Assembly: GCA_045106675.1 (NCBI GenBank)
Contig: JBGCFA010000467.1
Span: 1-39,109, forward strand
Direction of reading: 5' to 3'
DNA length: 39,109 bases
From: JBCAWW01 sp045106675
GTDB lineage: Bacteria; Bacteroidota; Bacteroidia; J057
Within the stretch, counting starts at the first letter, position 1, and each line of letters opens with the position of its first letter. The translations under genes and the position numbers were made by a program. Of this stretch, positions 21,756 to 30,578 are shown in pieces. The notes below the pieces were generated by a model. That model searched no databases. It was not told the DNA's origin and saw nothing but the letters and a program-made list of their open reading frames with translations.

Positions 21756-24575
21756 ATGCCGAAAGAAGCTGTGATAGAAATCCTGGGAGCCAGGGAACAT
21801 AATTTAAAGAATATTGACCTAACCATACCCCGTAACCAATTGGTGGTTATTACGGGTGTAAGTGGGTCTGGCAAGAGTTCGCTTGCCTTTGATACCCTAT
21901 ATGCCGAAGGGCAGAGACGGTATCTGGAAAGTTTTTCGGCATACGCTCGCCAGTTTCTGGGCAACCTCAAAAGCCCAGACGTTGATAAAATCGACGGTCT
22001 GAGTCCTGTAATCGCGATTGAGCAAAAGACCACCACCCGTAATCCTCGTTCTACGGTCGGTACCGTTACGGAGATTTATGACCTTTTTCGTCTCTTATTT
22101 GCTCGTGCCGCTGATGCCATTAGCTATGAGACTGGCAAAAAGATGGTCCGGATGACCGACGAGCAGGTTGTCGATACGATCTTCGAACAGTTTCAATCGC
22201 AAAAATTACAGATACTCTCTCCACTGATCCGTTCCCGTAAAGGGCATTATCGTGAACTCTTTGAAAACCTCGCCAAGCAAGGATATACGAGAGTACGGGT
22301 TGACGGGGAGATTCAAGAGATCGAGAAGGGGATGCGCCTTGATCGCTATAAGATTCATGACATCGAATTGGTCATAGACCGTATCAAAATAGGGGAGGAC
22401 CGCAAACGTCTCTTTGAGAGCGTGCAGCAGGCGATGCGCATGGGCGAAGGCACTGTACTGCTGGTCGATTATAAGACAGAGTCTCCTCACTGGTATAGTC
22501 GTAATCTGATGGACCCTGAGTCTGGCATTAGTTATGATATTCCTTCACCCAACTCCTTTTCCTTTAATTCGCCTTATGGCGCTTGTCCTAAGTGCAAGGG
22601 ATTAGGTAAAGTCTATGAAGTAGATATGAACGCCTTGGTAGCAGATGAAAAACTCTCTATCAATAAAGGTGCGATCGTTCCCTTAGGGGAATACCGAGAT
22701 ATATGGATGTTTAGGCAACTCCGTAAAATTGCCACTCATTATGACTTCTCCTTGGCGAAGCCTTGGAGCGTTGTGCCAGATGAGGCCAGAGAGTTAATTT
22801 TGGACGGAACGGGCGCAAAGGGATTACGTATTCGTTTTGATGGTATCCGCAAGTTTGTGGAGGAATCCTATCACAGCTCCTCTTCCGAGAAGATCAAGAC
22901 TTGGGCGGAGCAGTTTATGCAAATCGCCACTTGTCCGATTTGCGAGGGAGCTCGACTCAAACTAGAAAGTCTTTATTTTCAGATATCAGATAAAAATATC
23001 GCTGAGCTAGCGCAGATGGATATTGGTTCGCTAGCGGCTTGGATGGTTGACTTGGAGGGCCGCCTAAGCGAACGCCAGCAGCAGATTGGTATAGAGGTGA
23101 TCAAAGAACTGCGTAAGCGTATTGGGTTCTTGATGCAGGTAGGCTTAGACTATCTTGCTTTAGATCGCCCTGCGGGAACGCTTTCGGGAGGAGAATCGCA
23201 ACGTATTCGATTGGCTACTCAGATTGGCTCACAGTTGGTCAATGTCTTATATATTTTGGATGAGCCTTCTATTGGCTTGCATCAACGCGATAATGAGCGC
23301 TTGATCCAATCTCTCCTAGACCTGCGAGACTTGGGCAATTCAGTATTGGTGGTGGAGCATGATAAAGATACCATGCTGGCATCTGATTTCTTGATAGATT
23401 TTGGCCCCGGAGCAGGGATCAATGGAGGTGAAGTTGTCGCTTCAGGCACTCCAGAAGAGGTTCTTGCAGTCAATTGTGATACCTCTGACTATTTGACTGG
23501 CCGTAAACAAATCCACGTTCCTGAAGAGAGACGGACTCCTCAGCCTAATAAACTGATCCTGAAAGGAGCTACTGGTAATAACCTTCAATCGGTTGACTTA
23601 GAGTTGCCGATGGGAGTCTTTATCTGTGTTACTGGCGTTTCGGGAAGCGGTAAATCAACGCTTATCAATGAGACCTTATTTCCGATCATCAGTCAGTTCT
23701 TATATCGCTCTCGCAAAAAGCCAATGCCCTATGAATCATTTGAAGGTTTAGACCTTGTCAATAAGATCGTTCGGATTGATCAATCTCCAATTGGACGTAC
23801 CCCTCGCTCCAATCCGGCTACCTATACGGGTGTGTTTACCCACATACGACAGCTATTTGCCAATATGCCTGAGTCAAAAGCGCGAGGGTATAAAATTGGA
23901 CGCTTTTCCTTCAATGTCAAAGGAGGCCGCTGTGAGGAATGTCAAGGAGCGGGTTTGCAGACGATAGAGATGAATTTTCTGCCCAATGTGTATGTGACTT
24001 GTCCCAAATGTCAGGGAAGACGCTATAATCGCGAAACACTAGAGATTCGCTATAAAGGAAAATCTATCAGTGATGTCCTCAATATGGATATCGATGAAGC
24101 TTTACTCTTTTTTGATGCTATGCCACGTATCAAGCGGATTATCAAAACTTTACATGATGTCGGTTTGGGCTATATCACCTTAGGTCAGCCAGCCACTACA
24201 CTTTCTGGAGGCGAAGCACAGCGTGTCAAAGTCTCTTCTGAACTTTCGCGTAGAGATACTGGTAATACGCTCTATTTGTTGGATGAACCTACGACTGGCC
24301 TGCACTTTCGTGATATTGAAATGTTACTCAAAGTGCTGCAACAATTAGTCAATAGAGGTAATACAGTTCTGGTGATAGAACACAATCTCGATGTAATCAA
24401 AGTCGCGGATTGGGTGATCGATTTAGGTCCTGAAGGTGGTAATGGTGGAGGACGTATCCTTATTCAGGGAACGCCAGAGCTTGTCGCAGAGAATGAAGAA
24501 TCACATACTGGCCGCTTCTTGAAAAGAGAGCTTGAGGAATCAAAACGATTTAAAGCCCAAAGTGAAAAGGTCTAA
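21756..24575 (+). CDS. uvrA: excinuclease ABC subunit A
   Basis: UvrA, the damage-recognising ATPase of nucleotide excision repair, 939 residues and full length. It has two ABC modules: Walker A GVSGSGKSS near 34 and GVSGSGKST near 627, signatures LSGGESQR near 475 and LSGGEAQR near 825, and zinc-binding cysteine pairs CPKC/CPIC in the first half and CEEC/CPKC (about 725 and 749) in the second. The DNA-binding region FSFNVKGGRCEECQGAG is intact. It is divergent from an SDR gene and overlaps the 3' end of the convergent histidine kinase by 4 bp. Two candidate repeat elements (23061-23076, 23168-23182) lie in the coding sequence, the second in the codons for PAGTLSGG. Confidence 0.97.
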   Translation: MPKEAVIEILGAREHNLKNIDLTIPRNQLVVITGVSGSGKSSLAFDTLYAEGQRRYLESFSAYARQFLGNLKSPDVDKIDGLSPVIAIEQKTTTRNPRSTVGTVTEIYDLFRLLFARAADAISYETGKKMVRMTDEQVVDTIFEQFQSQKLQILSPLIRSRKGHYRELFENLAKQGYTRVRVDGEIQEIEKGMRLDRYKIHDIELVIDRIKIGEDRKRLFESVQQAMRMGEGTVLLVDYKTESPHWYSRNLMDPESGISYDIPSPNSFSFNSPYGACPKCKGLGKVYEVDMNALVADEKLSINKGAIVPLGEYRDIWMFRQLRKIATHYDFSLAKPWSVVPDEARELILDGTGAKGLRIRFDGIRKFVEESYHSSSSEKIKTWAEQFMQIATCPICEGARLKLESLYFQISDKNIAELAQMDIGSLAAWMVDLEGRLSERQQQIGIEVIKELRKRIGFLMQVGLDYLALDRPAGTLSGGESQRIRLATQIGSQLVNVLYILDEPSIGLHQRDNERLIQSLLDLRDLGNSVLVVEHDKDTMLASDFLIDFGPGAGINGGEVVASGTPEEVLAVNCDTSDYLTGRKQIHVPEERRTPQPNKLILKGATGNNLQSVDLELPMGVFICVTGVSGSGKSTLINETLFPIISQFLYRSRKKPMPYESFEGLDLVNKIVRIDQSPIGRTPRSNPATYTGVFTHIRQLFANMPESKARGYKIGRFSFNVKGGRCEECQGAGLQTIEMNFLPNVYVTCPKCQGRRYNRETLEIRYKGKSISDVLNMDIDEALLFFDAMPRIKRIIKTLHDVGLGYITLGQPATTLSGGEAQRVKVSSELSRRDTGNTLYLLDEPTTGLHFRDIEMLLKVLQQLVNRGNTVLVIEHNLDVIKVADWVIDLGPEGGNGGGRILIQGTPELVAENEESHTGRFLKRELEESKRFKAQSEKV
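23061..23076 (+). repeat. hairpin-AACGCC candidate inside uvrA
   Basis: CGC-CTAA-GCG-AACGCC: three G-C pairs and a 4-nt loop. The same CGCCTAAGCGAACGC word occurs on the minus strand at 31156-31172 in an unrelated gene, which supports it. Confidence 0.5.
23168..23182 (+). repeat. weak hairpin-AACGCT candidate inside uvrA
   Basis: CCC-TGC-GGG-AACGCT, only three pairs, within codons for a conserved UvrA segment. It could be chance. Confidence 0.35.
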
Positions 24576-25933
24576 ACCAGAAGAGGGGGGCTAGCGTTCT
24601 GCGAAGGAGTAAGGCTCTTACTCACCCTGAAAAACATACTCGTCCCATGCTCGGGCTCTGAACTCATCCATATCTCGCCACCATGTCTTTCTGCTATTTT
24701 GCGGCAAAGGGCTAAGCCGATACCGGTACCGTCGTACTTATCTCTTAAATGTAGGCGGCGAAAGATTTCGAATACCTGTTTTTGATAATCTTGCTGTATC
24801 CCAATCCCATTATCTGCTACCTCAAAGCGCCAGTGGTTTTTTTCTTCTACTGCTGAAATCTTTATGATGGGTATTTCGCTCTCATTGAATTTGAGACCGT
24901 TGTGAATAAGATTGGTAAACAATAAACTCAATTGTTGAGGCTCACAGACCATATGTTCTGGTAAGGGCGAAAACTCAATGCGGGCATTTTTCTCTTCGAT
25001 GAGTTGGCGAAAATCTTGTAGTTTATCCTGAATGAGACTTTGGATGTTGGTCGGAATTAATTGCACTTCTTTACGTCCCACTCTTGAAAAATCCAATAGG
25101 CCTTTGATCAATTCGCTCATCCGTAATACCGAATCTTGAATGAAGTGCATATAAGTGCGGGTATCGTCATCAAATTGAGAGCCAAGTTTGCGTTCAATCA
25201 ATTGACTAAAATTACGGATCATACGCAGCGGTTCTTGGAGATCATGCGAGGCTGCATAGGCAAACTCCTCCAAGTCCTGATTGGATTGTTTTAGCTCTTT
25301 TAGAGACTCTTCCAGTCTCTCTGTACGCTCATGTACTACATCTTCAAGTGATTTTTGATAGGACTTGATGATGTTGTTCTGATTTTTGAGCATCTCTCGA
25401 TAAGAGCCTAGGATCACAAATAATCCAATCGTACTGATCACGATGAGGCCAAAGGTGATTATTTCTGGATGTGGGATATCAATAATTGGTGCCTTCTTAA
25501 TGGAAAGCCAAAAGCACACAAAAATAAGTAGTGAAAAATAGGCCGAGAATAGAAGCTGATTGAAGCGATCCGTGAAAATGATCACGGTGAGGAGCAAACC
25601 TAAAAACAGGATGAAATAAGTTTGCACCAAAGTGCCTCCCATATAAGCCGTAATCAATACTGCTAAGCCAAGAACAAATAAAAGTAGTTGCCGAGCCAGC
25701 ATAAATCGTTGGCGGTAGGACAAGTAGAGAGGAGTGCCCAAGGCGGATACTACTAAAATCCCAATAGGAATGATCTCATACTGCTTAAGTATGACATTGA
25801 GGATAATACTAATACTACCTGCTAAGAAGACTGACAGATTGATTTGATTGAACAATCTGATCTTTAAGCTCTCCTCTTGACTAGTATTTGTATCAATGCC
25901 TAAGTTGAGTATCTGTTTCAGAAGTGTGTTCAT
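24572..25933 (-). CDS. membrane sensor histidine kinase, downstream copy
   Basis: 453 residues: about six membrane helices (30-175), a coiled coil (about 180-220), a HisKA domain with His230 in YAASHDLQEPLRMIRNFS, and an HATPase domain with N-box NLIHNGLKFN, G1 VADNGIGI and G2 GTGIGLAL. The region before the kinase has no recognisable sensor domain, so the membrane part probably senses. It is a tandem paralogue of the 25893-27353 kinase and overlaps it by 41 bp, implying translational coupling. No response regulator is adjacent. The last residues (TPSQNASPPLLV) lie beyond the kinase domain, and TPSQNA is encoded by a repeat element. Confidence 0.92.
   Translation of the reverse strand: MNTLLKQILNLGIDTNTSQEESLKIRLFNQINLSVFLAGSISIILNVILKQYEIIPIGILVVSALGTPLYLSYRQRFMLARQLLLFVLGLAVLITAYMGGTLVQTYFILFLGLLLTVIIFTDRFNQLLFSAYFSLLIFVCFWLSIKKAPIIDIPHPEIITFGLIVISTIGLFVILGSYREMLKNQNNIIKSYQKSLEDVVHERTERLEESLKELKQSNQDLEEFAYAASHDLQEPLRMIRNFSQLIERKLGSQFDDDTRTYMHFIQDSVLRMSELIKGLLDFSRVGRKEVQLIPTNIQSLIQDKLQDFRQLIEEKNARIEFSPLPEHMVCEPQQLSLLFTNLIHNGLKFNESEIPIIKISAVEEKNHWRFEVADNGIGIQQDYQKQVFEIFRRLHLRDKYDGTGIGLALCRKIAERHGGEIWMSSEPEHGTSMFFRVSKSLTPSQNASPPLLV
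24593..24609 (-). repeat. hairpin-AACGCT element at the 3' end of a kinase gene
   Basis: Minus strand CTCC-TTC-GCAG-AACGCT, one stem mismatch. It is read in frame as TPSQNA near the C-terminus of the histidine kinase, 18 bp past the convergent uvrA stop. Confidence 0.7.
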
Positions 25934-27353
25934 CTAGGCTGGGGATCTGTTCAATAAGTGCTGTTGGGATTTTGGGTAATCGAAAGAAAAAAGTAGTGCC
26001 TTTGTTGGGAATAGAGTTTAGCCAAATCTCACCACCGTGCTGCTCCACGATTTTACGACAGAGTGATAGACCTATACCTGTCCCATCGTATTCGTCCCGG
26101 TGATGTAGTCTTCTAAATATTTCAAATATTTGATCAGAATATTCTGCTTTGATCCCAATACCATTGTCGGCAACCATAAAAACCCAGCTATTTCCTTCTT
26201 CCATAGCTTGAATCATGATTTTGGGATAGGCATGGTTGAATTTCAAGGCGTTATGAATGAGGTTTGCAAATAGAATGCCGATCTGATTTGGTTCACAAAC
26301 AAATGAATCTGGTAGGGTGCCCATTTCGATTTTTGCATGTTTTTCAAGCACCAATTGTTGAAAATCTTGTAGTTTATTTTCTATAATATCTTGAACATTA
26401 GCGATTTGATAAGGCGATTCTTTACGCCCGACTCTAGAATACTTTAAAAGCCCTTTGATCAACTCACTCATCCTAATCACCGAATCTCGGACAAAACCCA
26501 TATATGATTTAGTGTCTTCATCAAAGTGTGATTCTAAGCGTTTCTCTATTAGGCGGCTAAAATTGCTGATCATTCGGATAGGCTCCTGCAGATCGTGGGA
26601 GGCTGCATAAGCAAACTGCTCAAGATCCTGATTCGATCGTCTGAGTTCTTGATTGGAGATTTCAAGCTCACTCATACGGATCTCTACCTCACCCTCCAAG
26701 GTTTTGTTAAGACCCTTGAGATCAATTTGTGCTTGCTCTAATTCCTTATTCTTTTCTTGAGCTAGGATTAACAGTCGCGTGACCTCTTGTTCGTTCTTAC
26801 TGATAACTTGGTTGAATGCGTAGAGGTAGAGCGCCAAAACCAAAATGCTTGTAATAAAGATCAACGAACTCGCCCAAAAGGGAATATTAACTGAGAAAAT
26901 GGGGCTTTGCCAAATGTACATCCCAAATATGAAAAGCAGTAAGCCGATAAAAAAACTGTAATAAGTGTATTGGTTATTATTTGCTCTAAACAAAAAGGCA
27001 CATAGAGCGATCAAATGGCCAAAAAACAAATGTCCTTGTAAGTGTGGACCAAATAAAACGCAAAGTACCGTCAGAAATATGCCGGTCGAAATTAGCATAA
27101 CATTCATCGCCCAATCATATTTTTTTTGATGGTTGAGGATGAGAGGAATTGCAAAAACCGGTATCATAAGGCTGATACTCAAGCCAATTTGAAGGTTCTG
27201 ATTCCACGCAAAGAAAAATGCAAAAAGGATGGAAGAAACAGCAGAAACGCTGGCCATCATATTGGTCATTCTGACCTTTTCTTTCAAGTTAAACGGTAAA
27301 TCCTTTACAATGCCAAGAGTCAAAAAGAGGGAGAGAATATTGTTGGGGTGCAT
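25893..27353 (-). CDS. membrane sensor histidine kinase, upstream copy
   Basis: 486 residues with the same plan as its downstream paralogue: several membrane helices up to about 182, a long coiled coil (185-245), HisKA with His253 in YAASHDLQEPIRMISNFS, and an HATPase domain (NLIHNALKFN, VADNGIGI, GTGIGLSL). The kinase parts of the two copies are strikingly alike (FDEDTKSYMGFVRDSVIRMSELIKGLL against FDDDTRTYMHFIQDSVLRMSELIKGLL) while the membrane parts differ, so they probably answer different signals with a shared or related partner. It begins four bases after the nuclease stop, suggesting one transcript of nuclease and two kinases. Confidence 0.92.
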   Translation of the reverse strand: MHPNNILSLFLTLGIVKDLPFNLKEKVRMTNMMASVSAVSSILFAFFFAWNQNLQIGLSISLMIPVFAIPLILNHQKKYDWAMNVMLISTGIFLTVLCVLFGPHLQGHLFFGHLIALCAFLFRANNNQYTYYSFFIGLLLFIFGMYIWQSPIFSVNIPFWASSLIFITSILVLALYLYAFNQVISKNEQEVTRLLILAQEKNKELEQAQIDLKGLNKTLEGEVEIRMSELEISNQELRRSNQDLEQFAYAASHDLQEPIRMISNFSRLIEKRLESHFDEDTKSYMGFVRDSVIRMSELIKGLLKYSRVGRKESPYQIANVQDIIENKLQDFQQLVLEKHAKIEMGTLPDSFVCEPNQIGILFANLIHNALKFNHAYPKIMIQAMEEGNSWVFMVADNGIGIKAEYSDQIFEIFRRLHHRDEYDGTGIGLSLCRKIVEQHGGEIWLNSIPNKGTTFFFRLPKIPTALIEQIPSLDEHTSETDTQLRH

Positions 27354-27356
27354 AAA

Positions 27357-28484
27357 TTAATCATTGACTAAATCCTTTAGCCAGTACCAAATCGAAGTGT
27401 AAATGGGTTTTTTTATAGTTGATTGGGGATGTCTGATAATAGGGCTGCTCATTGCATTTGTGTTTGTTTTGGGGCGAGAGCAGCAAAGGTGCTTATGATT
27501 GTGTATGGGAGTTAATAATGGGTTATAGCCAATCGCATCTGATTCGCGATCAATTATTTTGAAGAGTCTTTCAAATGGCATTTTGGGTGGATTCAAGCTT
27601 CTTCCTTGCAATTTGCTTAGGTCAGGGGAGCCAGCCATCACCCAAGCAGTGTACCAATAGGAGCCAATGGTTCTGATTGCTTTGCGCATCCTTCTTTCTA
27701 CCATCCCATCAAGCGCCTGATGATATGCTTGGCTATAATCTCTCGAATAAGTCCGAATCACGATTTGATTACGACTCTCATAACCATACTTTTTGTCTGA
27801 AGGAAAGTCGTCATTGAGTTTGGCTTCAAATAGCAATACCGAATCCTTAGCCAAATGACTCGCAAGCACTGTTTCCCATCCTGCTCCCAAAAGATCTTCG
27901 ATGAGAAAAGCTCTGCCGACGAAAAGATCATAGTCCGACGCAAAAAGCTCCGGCAAGCGCGATTCCCAAAAACCATGAATGCCTTTTTGCCCCGTAAATT
28001 GACCGTTATAGTTATGTGTAGTATGTAAAGGCACATGAGCATCGCCGACATAATGCCCGAGGTCTGCTGATAGCTTCATGATTCTGCTGAGGTCGCCTTC
28101 GACGAACGCATCCCTCAATCGGTAAACTACCGTGGGCAGATGATAGGGGAGCACTCCATAAGCCTCTAATGTATCAGCGGTAAACTTTTCTACCGCTTTT
28201 TCCCAGCTTCGCGGAACGTTAGGAAAAGGATAACTACCGAAGTGATCAATGTCAATATAGTGATGGGCTGCCTCTCCATCCACAGCATACCGTCTCATAT
28301 CGGGATCGACAGCATGTTCGGTGAGGTATTCAAGCTGTTCTTTATATAAACCAAACATCTCGGGTGGCAGGGTGAACACTGCCAAGCGGTTGATTCGTTG
28401 GTGGGCCCAGAAACCCCATGCATTGGCCTTAGCCGGCAAAATGACCAGTGAAATCAATCCCAAAACGTAAATAAACCGTCCCAT
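27357..28484 (-). CDS. secreted S1/P1 nuclease-type zinc hydrolase
   Basis: A member of the zinc-dependent phospholipase C / S1-P1 nuclease fold, 375 residues. The signal peptide is cleaved before Trp23 (AKANA-WGFWAHQRIN); in this fold the free N-terminal Trp and His28 bind zinc. Further ligands sit in HHYIDIDHF, LGHYVGDAHVPLHTTHNYNGQ and KGIHGFWESRL. It probably cleaves nucleic acid or phospholipid head groups outside the cytoplasm for phosphate scavenging. A tail of about 60 residues after the fold is low in structure and rich in Asn, Thr and Pro. It heads a minus-strand run with two histidine kinases. Two repeat-like elements (28094 and 28204) lie in the gene. Confidence 0.85.
   Translation of the reverse strand: MGRFIYVLGLISLVILPAKANAWGFWAHQRINRLAVFTLPPEMFGLYKEQLEYLTEHAVDPDMRRYAVDGEAAHHYIDIDHFGSYPFPNVPRSWEKAVEKFTADTLEAYGVLPYHLPTVVYRLRDAFVEGDLSRIMKLSADLGHYVGDAHVPLHTTHNYNGQFTGQKGIHGFWESRLPELFASDYDLFVGRAFLIEDLLGAGWETVLASHLAKDSVLLFEAKLNDDFPSDKKYGYESRNQIVIRTYSRDYSQAYHQALDGMVERRMRKAIRTIGSYWYTAWVMAGSPDLSKLQGRSLNPPKMPFERLFKIIDRESDAIGYNPLLTPIHNHKHLCCSRPKTNTNAMSSPIIRHPQSTIKKPIYTSIWYWLKDLVND
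28094..28110 (+). repeat. degenerate hairpin-AACGCA element
   Basis: CGCC-TTC-GACG-AACGCA with one stem mismatch; shifting the register gives GTCG-CCTT-CGAC with full pairing (28092-28103). Antisense within the nuclease gene. Confidence 0.4.
28204..28220 (+). repeat. degenerate hairpin-AACGTT element
   Basis: CAGC-TTC-GCGG-AACGTT: the common core with one stem mismatch and a changed hexamer. It encodes NVPRS on the opposite strand in the nuclease gene. Confidence 0.55.
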
Positions 28485-28606
28485 TGAATAATATTTTCGT
28501 AATTAAATTTACCTAAATTGTTTGCGGGATGCGAAAATAGCGGAAACAAAAGCTTTTTATGTTTAACATCCTGCTAACAAACTTTTTCTTTTTATCGCTT
28601 GTTTGT

Positions 28607-28614
28607 TAATTTTG
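28607..28614 (+). promoter_or_regulatory. candidate Bacteroidota -7 box for clpS
   Basis: TAATTTTG matches TAnnTTTG and lies 60 bp before clpS in the divergent gap with the nuclease gene. No clear -33 box at 19-21 bp, so confidence is low. Confidence 0.3.
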
Positions 28615-28674
28615 TATTGAATTTGTTCAACTTTCGCTTAACCGCAGAAACTACAATAGATAATTATCTAAATT

Positions 28675-28983
28675 ATGTCTAGCATTTCTCACACCAATGC
28701 GATGGTACAGGAAGCTGAAAAAGTGCTTGAAGCGGTACGTACTGATAATCCCTATACTCTTATTGTCTGGAATGACAATGTCAATACCTTTGATTGGGTT
28801 ATACGCTCATTAGTCGAGATATGTGGTCATACCATAGATCAGGCTGAGCAATGTGCTATGATCATTCATTACAAAGGTAAGTATGCCGTAAAACAAGGCA
28901 GTCAGAAAACACTCAGCCCATTGAGAGAAGGTTTGGTAGACCGAGGGATCGGTGCTACTATCGAAGAAATGGCTTCCTCTTAA
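28675..28983 (+). CDS. clpS: ClpS, N-end rule adaptor of the ClpAP/ClpCP protease
   Basis: ClpS binds proteins with bulky hydrophobic N-terminal residues and hands them to the Clp unfoldase. The 102-residue sequence has the family core: LIVWNDNVNTFDWVIRSLVEICGHTIDQAEQCAMIIHYKGKYAVKQG, including the Asn-Asp pair and helix that form the N-degron pocket. The stop overlaps the aat start (TAATG), so the two are translated together. This is a direct functional link: Aat adds Leu or Phe to substrates that ClpS then recognises. Confidence 0.97.
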   Translation: MSSISHTNAMVQEAEKVLEAVRTDNPYTLIVWNDNVNTFDWVIRSLVEICGHTIDQAEQCAMIIHYKGKYAVKQGSQKTLSPLREGLVDRGIGATIEEMASS

Positions 28984-29696
28984 TGCCCGTATACGCCCTA
29001 ACTGACGACATCTTTTTTCCCCCTCCCCAACTTGCCAATCCCGAAGGGATCTTGGCTGTAGGCGGTGATTTACGTCCCGAAAGATTATTGCTTGCCTATC
29101 ATATGGGCATTTTTCCTTGGTATTCAGAATATGAACCCATCGTTTGGTGGTCCCCTGATCCTCGCTGCATACTAGAGACCAATCAACTCAAAGTCTCAAA
29201 GAGTATGCGCCAAATCCTTAGACGAGCTGGATTTCGGATAAGCTTCGACCAGGCTTTCGGTACCGTCATTCAAGAGTGCAGGAAGATCAAACGCAAAGGC
29301 CAACGCGGAACTTGGATCACCGATGAAATGGAAACATCCTATTGCTCTCTCCATGAAATGGGTTTTGCCCACTCCGTCGAAGTTTGGGAAAATGAAAAAT
29401 TGGTCGGAGGATTATATGGCGTGTCCGTAGGCCGTTGTTTTTTTGGTGAATCAATGTTTAGCCGTGCCAGCAACGCCTCCAAAGCAGGTTTCATCACGCT
29501 AGTACAGCATCTTCAAGCTGCCGGTTTTCAATGGATTGATTGCCAAATTTATAATGATCACCTCGGAAGTCTCGGAGCCTCCGAAATCTCGCGTGAATCT
29601 TTTTTGGCCCGACTAGCACATGATATCAAACTCGATACGCTCCAAGGCAATTGGGAGGATTTACTAAAAAGTAAAAACGAGCAAGCGGAAGCCTAA
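28983..29696 (+). CDS. aat: leucyl/phenylalanyl-tRNA--protein transferase
   Basis: Aat moves Leu or Phe from aminoacyl-tRNA to the N-terminal Lys or Arg of proteins, creating a primary N-degron. The 237 residues start with the typical FPPPQLANPEGILAVGGDL, then LLLAYHMGIFPWYSEYEPIVWWSPDPRCIL, RGTWITDEM, GGLYGVSVGRCFFGESMFSRASNASK and DCQIYNDHLGSLGA, all family blocks in order. It overlaps clpS by one base (TAATG). After the stop comes a short gap with a repeat element and the convergent DUF2490 gene. Confidence 0.97.
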   Translation: MPVYALTDDIFFPPPQLANPEGILAVGGDLRPERLLLAYHMGIFPWYSEYEPIVWWSPDPRCILETNQLKVSKSMRQILRRAGFRISFDQAFGTVIQECRKIKRKGQRGTWITDEMETSYCSLHEMGFAHSVEVWENEKLVGGLYGVSVGRCFFGESMFSRASNASKAGFITLVQHLQAAGFQWIDCQIYNDHLGSLGASEISRESFLARLAHDIKLDTLQGNWEDLLKSKNEQAEA

Positions 29697-29743
29697 GGCT
29701 TGATCACATTAGACTCCTACAAATCTTTTTGCAATCCTTTTCA

Positions 29744-29760
29744 CTGCTTCGCAGAACGAT
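29744..29760 (+). repeat. hairpin-AACGAT element
   Basis: CTGC-TTC-GCAG-AACGAT, perfect stem with the AACGAT ending. It lies in the convergent gap between aat and the DUF2490 gene. Confidence 0.8.
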
Positions 29761-29791
29761 AACTTATTCACTCTCCCAGCCCTCCTTCCTC

Positions 29792-30451
29792 CTAAAAGGA
29801 AAGAAACATGATCATATTGAGTTGATCCCTATTCCTCGTGCCTAGAAACTGATTCATATAGCCAAACTCAAATCGGAGGGTTTTACTCAGTCTATATCCC
29901 ATCCCACCGTAAAGGCGGTTTCTACCAAAGAAAGTTTCCTCGGCATTTAAAAATATTTCATTATAAGCGGAAGCATAAAGGGTTTTATCCTCCATACTTG
30001 AATGATTGATCGGGATGTTCAATGATAAAAAGTAGCGAAATCGAAATTTAACTGGTAGATCTTCGACCCATCTTTGTTCAAATCTATACCGATGCTGAAT
30101 CCCCACCCTGCCAAAGCGTTGCTTAGTGATAAATTGCTGATAGACTCGATGTTCATTGATGATGAGTTTATCATCTGAGCCGGTGACATAATTTTGAGAC
30201 TGGATGAAGCCATAGCCCAGCAATAGGTTATTATTGTTTTCTGATAAATTATATCCAATGCCTGTTCGGAGAAGTAATTGCTCCAAATCTCCTATCGCAT
30301 TATAGTTTCTGTATTGAACCTCGTGATGCCAATTCCAGCTTTGGTTTATTTTTTTGTTGCCAAAATAAATGATCCAATTGCCCAAGTCGCTTTCTTGACT
30401 AAAACCACTGAGAGGAATTAATAGACTGAGGATTAGAATAATTTTCTTCAT
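29792..30451 (-). CDS. DUF2490 outer-membrane protein
   Basis: A 219-residue secreted protein with signal peptide MKKIILILSLLIPLSGFSQ, then a DUF2490 pattern: LGNWIIYFGNKKINQSWNWHHEVQYRNYN, LEQLLLRTGIGYNLSENNNNLLLGYGF and NEHRVYQQFITKQRFGRVGIQHRYRFEQRW. Alternating residues, YGGMGYRLSKTLRFEFGYMNQF and a C-terminal phenylalanine (MFLSF) point to an outer-membrane barrel of ten to twelve strands. Function is unknown for the family. It stands alone on the minus strand between aat and the M56 gene. Confidence 0.85.
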   Translation of the reverse strand: MKKIILILSLLIPLSGFSQESDLGNWIIYFGNKKINQSWNWHHEVQYRNYNAIGDLEQLLLRTGIGYNLSENNNNLLLGYGFIQSQNYVTGSDDKLIINEHRVYQQFITKQRFGRVGIQHRYRFEQRWVEDLPVKFRFRYFLSLNIPINHSSMEDKTLYASAYNEIFLNAEETFFGRNRLYGGMGYRLSKTLRFEFGYMNQFLGTRNRDQLNMIMFLSF

Positions 30452-30578
30452 GCTTGTATTTGCGCTAATTGAGTCAAAGAGTGACTCGATAATTCAATCT
30501 AAGCAAGATGCATAACATCCTTTAATTGTTCTAAACTTTGGGAAGGGTTTTGTTGCCTAGACTAGCCTGTTTTTTTGC

